A stretch of DNA of 64,000 bases. Origin: Polaribacter sp. (GTDB taxonomy: Bacteria > Bacteroidota > Bacteroidia > Flavobacteriales > Flavobacteriaceae). The position numbers and the translations under genes were made by a program. Where the stretch lies: assembly GCA_029238315.1 (NCBI GenBank), contig JAQWGI010000025.1:1-64000 (forward strand). The letters run 5' to 3'. Numbering within the stretch: position 1 is the first letter of the stretch; the number at the start of each line of letters is the position of its first letter. The notes under the pieces were generated by a model that saw only the letters and a program-made list of their open reading frames with translations, searched no databases and was not told the DNA's origin. This document shows positions 61,450 to 64,000 of this stretch, piece after piece.

Positions 61450-61950
61450 ATGGACATACTATTACTTTTTCTAGGTTTAATTTGCATGATTTTAGGAGTA
61501 ATCGGAGCTTTTTTACCAATTTTACCAGGCCCTATAACTGGATGGCTTGGATTGTTATTATTAAGTTTTACATCTGTAGTTCCGAAAGATTGGACTTTTC
61601 TAGGAGTTACTTTAGCAGTTGCAACCTTAGTTTGGATTCTCGATTATTTTATTCCTGCGATGGGAACAAAACGTTTTGGAGGAAGTAAATACGGTGTTTA
61701 TGGTACTACTGTAGGGTTAATAATTGGGTTGCTCTCTCCCATTCCGTTTGGAATGTTAATCGGTGCATTTGTTGGTGCTTTTATAGGAGAAACTGTCTTT
61801 GATAAAAAGAGATCAGACAGAGCTTTAAAGGCTTCTTTTGGTTCTTTATTAGGTTTTTTTGTATCAACAGGCTTAAAGTTTGGTGTTGGATTGGTCTATT
61901 TTTGGTTTTTTATTAGCACTTTTTGGGACTATAAATCGAGCTTTTTTTAA
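61450..61950 (+). CDS. DUF456 domain-containing membrane protein
   Basis: 'LPILPGPITGWLGLLLLSFT', 'MGTKRFGGSKYGVYGTTVGLIIGLLSPIPFGMLIGAFVGAFIGE'. Confidence 0.88.
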   Translation: MDILLLFLGLICMILGVIGAFLPILPGPITGWLGLLLLSFTSVVPKDWTFLGVTLAVATLVWILDYFIPAMGTKRFGGSKYGVYGTTVGLIIGLLSPIPFGMLIGAFVGAFIGETVFDKKRSDRALKASFGSLLGFFVSTGLKFGVGLVYFWFFISTFWDYKSSFF

Positions 61951-62086
61951 TTATCTCTTCCTTAATGCAGAGGTAAAATTCTAAAATTTATTCGTTAAAG
62001 TTTTCCTGTTGTAAAATAACAAGATAATAGTTATTGTTAAGAAATCAATAATCTTAATTGCTATTAATAAAACTAACAAATAAACT

Positions 62087-62170
62087 TAGCCCTGATTGCA
62101 GCTATTTTTTGAGCTCTAACGCTTTTTTGCGTTAAGCGAGTGCGAAAAGCAGGAAATGCTTCAAAAAAGT
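62087..62170 (+). repeat. Candidate flavobacterial structured intergenic element (TAGCCCTGATTGCAGC...GCGAAAAGCAGG)
   Basis: Starts TTAGCCCTGATTGCAGC, central AACGC-tttttt-GCGTT hairpin, closing GCGAAAAGCAGG; resembles a recurring Flavobacteriia intergenic pattern from memory. Confidence 0.35.
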
Positions 62171-62177
62171 TTAAAGC

Positions 62178-62287
62178 AAAAAAAAAGCGTCCCATCTCAG
62201 GGAAGCTTTCCATTGGTTAACAAAACCACGACACTTTTATGAAAGTGCCAAAACAACACAACTAAATGCTACCTTTAAAAAAAGCAG
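62178..62287 (-). ncRNA. Candidate small structured RNA
   Basis: Minus strand: TTG-N19-TATATTTG promoter, several hairpins, then GCTTCCC-TGAGAT-GGGACGC + T9 terminator. Confidence 0.6.
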
Positions 62288-62291
62288 CCTG

Positions 62292-62321
62292 CAAATATAC
62301 AAGGTTTTTTAAATCTGGCAA
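62292..62321 (-). promoter_or_regulatory. Promoter of candidate sRNA
   Basis: Complement of CAAATATA (62292-62299) = TATATTTG; complement of CAA (62319-62321) = TTG; 19-nt spacer. Confidence 0.6.
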
Positions 62322-62362
62322 CTTATTTTTAAGTTTTCAATTAAAATCTACATACATGCAAA

Positions 62363-62393
62363 TTGTTTAATCATTTTATTGATTGTATCTTTG
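62363..62393 (+). promoter_or_regulatory. lysS promoter
   Basis: TTG (62363-62365) - 20 nt - TATCTTTG (62386-62393). Confidence 0.6.
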
Positions 62394-62429
62394 CGCCTTT
62401 GTTAAATATCCTATAAAGAATACCGCAAT

Positions 62430-64000
62430 ATGCAATTATCAGAACAAGAAATTGTCCGTAGAGAAAAACTATCAAAATTACGCGCATTAGGCATTAATCC
62501 TTACCCAGCAGATTTATTTCCTGTAAATCATACTTCTAAACAAATTAAGGAGCATTTTGCCGAAGATAAACAGGTAGTTATTGCTGGTAGATTAATGGCT
62601 ATTAACATTCAAGGAAAAGCTTCTTTTGCACAATTACAAGATGCAGAGGGTAAAATTCAAGTCTATTTTAATAGAGACGAAATTTGTGCTGGAGAAGACA
62701 AGACAAAGTACAATGATGTCTTTAAGAAATTATTAGATTTAGGAGATTTTGTTGGTATTGAAGGAGAATTATTTATCACAAAAGTAGGTGAAAAAACAGT
62801 TAAAGTTAAAGATTTTACATTGTTAAGTAAAGCTTTAAAACCTTTACCGCTACCAAAAGAAAAAGATGGCGTTGTGTTTGATGCGTTTACAGATCCAGAA
62901 ATGAGATACAGACAACGTTATGCAGATTTAGCTGTAAATCCGCATGTAAAAGAAGTTTTTATCAAACGAACAAAATTATTCAATGCCATGCGTAATTTCT
63001 TTAATGATGCTGGATATTTTGAAGTTGAAACTCCGGTTTTACAACCAATTCCTGGAGGCGCAGCAGCAAGACCTTTTGTTACGCATCATAATTCGTTAGA
63101 TATTCCGTTATACATGAGAATTGCTAATGAGCTGTACTTAAAAAGATTAATTGTTGGTGGTTTTGATGGTGTGTATGAGTTTTCTAAAAACTTTAGAAAC
63201 GAAGGAATGGACAGAACACACAATCCAGAATTTACAGCAATGGAAATTTATGTTGCCTACAAAGATTATAATTGGATGATGGAGTTCTGCGAGCGTTTGT
63301 TAGAGCATTGTGCAATTGCTGTAAACGGAACTACAAAAGCAACCTTTGGGGCACACGAAATTGATTTTAAAGCGCCTTATGCAAGAGTAACAATGGCAGA
63401 CTCTATTAAACATTTTACTGGTTTTGATATTACCAATAAAACAGAGGAAGAAATTTTTGCAGCTGCAAAAGGAATGGGTATTGAGGTAGATGCAACCATG
63501 GGAAAAGGAAAATTAATTGATGAAATTTTCGGAGAAAAATGTGAAGGAAACTACATTCAGCCAACATACATAACAGATTATCCAAAAGAAATGTCTCCAC
63601 TTTGTAAAGAACACAGAGACAACCCTGAACTAACAGAGCGTTTTGAGCTAATGGTATGTGGGAAAGAAATTGCAAATGCTTATTCAGAATTAAATGATCC
63701 AATTGATCAAAGAGAACGTTTTGAGCATCAATTAAAACTAGCCGCTAAGGGAGATGATGAAGCTACAGAATTTATTGATCATGATTTCTTAAGAGCTTTA
63801 GAATACGGAATGCCTCCTACATCTGGAATGGGAATTGGTATGGATCGATTAATTATGTTCTTAACCAATAACCAATCTATACAAGAAGTGTTGTTTTTTC
63901 CGCAAATGAGACCAGAGCAGCGAATCGCTGCAGACGTTATACTTACTGATGAGGAGAAATCTTTGTTAGATATCATTACCAAAGCAGAAAAAATAGCGTT
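62430..64000 (+). CDS. lysS: Lysyl-tRNA synthetase (class II), 3' end outside window
   Basis: Frame [30 protein letters not shown]...'[12 protein letters not shown]', '[17 protein letters not shown]'-type motif; no stop before window end. Confidence 0.93.
   Translation, partial: MQLSEQEIVRREKLSKLRALGINPYPADLFPVNHTSKQIKEHFAEDKQVVIAGRLMAINIQGKASFAQLQDAEGKIQVYFNRDEICAGEDKTKYNDVFKKLLDLGDFVGIEGELFITKVGEKTVKVKDFTLLSKALKPLPLPKEKDGVVFDAFTDPEMRYRQRYADLAVNPHVKEVFIKRTKLFNAMRNFFNDAGYFEVETPVLQPIPGGAAARPFVTHHNSLDIPLYMRIANELYLKRLIVGGFDGVYEFSKNFRNEGMDRTHNPEFTAMEIYVAYKDYNWMMEFCERLLEHCAIAVNGTTKATFGAHEIDFKAPYARVTMADSIKHFTGFDITNKTEEEIFAAAKGMGIEVDATMGKGKLIDEIFGEKCEGNYIQPTYITDYPKEMSPLCKEHRDNPELTERFELMVCGKEIANAYSELNDPIDQRERFEHQLKLAAKGDDEATEFIDHDFLRALEYGMPPTSGMGIGMDRLIMFLTNNQSIQEVLFFPQMRPEQRIAADVILTDEEKSLLDIITKAEKIA

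Noticed and set aside
61386-61688. 100-aa ORF overlapping DUF456 gene
   Set aside because: Out-of-frame overlap with a clear DUF456 protein; composition not protein-like

Overview
This is a chromosomal window from an AT-rich Flavobacteriaceae-type genome. The marine Polaribacter/Tenacibaculum-like guess is inference from gene content: SusC/D, T9SS sorting domain, TANNTTTG promoters, and a GEDNYALAA tmRNA tag. Most of it is housekeeping: rlmB, rarA, radC, trkAH, mpl, kdsA, tmRNA, msrB/msrA, the complete trp operon, gyrB, mdh, fhs, secDF, hpt-adk, obg and partial lysS. I found no CRISPR array, rRNA, prophage or recognisable defence island. The most interesting items are: (1) a trp attenuator upstream of trpE, with a promoter, a mini-ORF MMKQQNIWWWNSLNQ, competing hairpins and an intrinsic terminator; (2) a translationally coupled photolyase/cryptochrome operon (DUF2452, TIGR03643, an FAD-domain protein without the N-terminal antenna domain, a full-length photolyase, an unlisted DUF2256 mini-protein, and a FeS-BCP-type photolyase that appears to have lost all four Fe-S cysteines); (3) a four-helix-bundle gene inserted in the trp operon between trpD and trpC and flanked by related AT-rich repeats; (4) small palindromic repeats concentrated at about 41-48 and 56-59 kb, some of them translated inside or at the ends of trpF and trpG; (5) a candidate roughly 110-nt structured sRNA antisense-oriented upstream of lysS; (6) a nonsense-interrupted amidohydrolase; (7) a 34-bp perfect palindrome spanning the obg stop codon. 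All calls come from reading the sequence; no database search was run.
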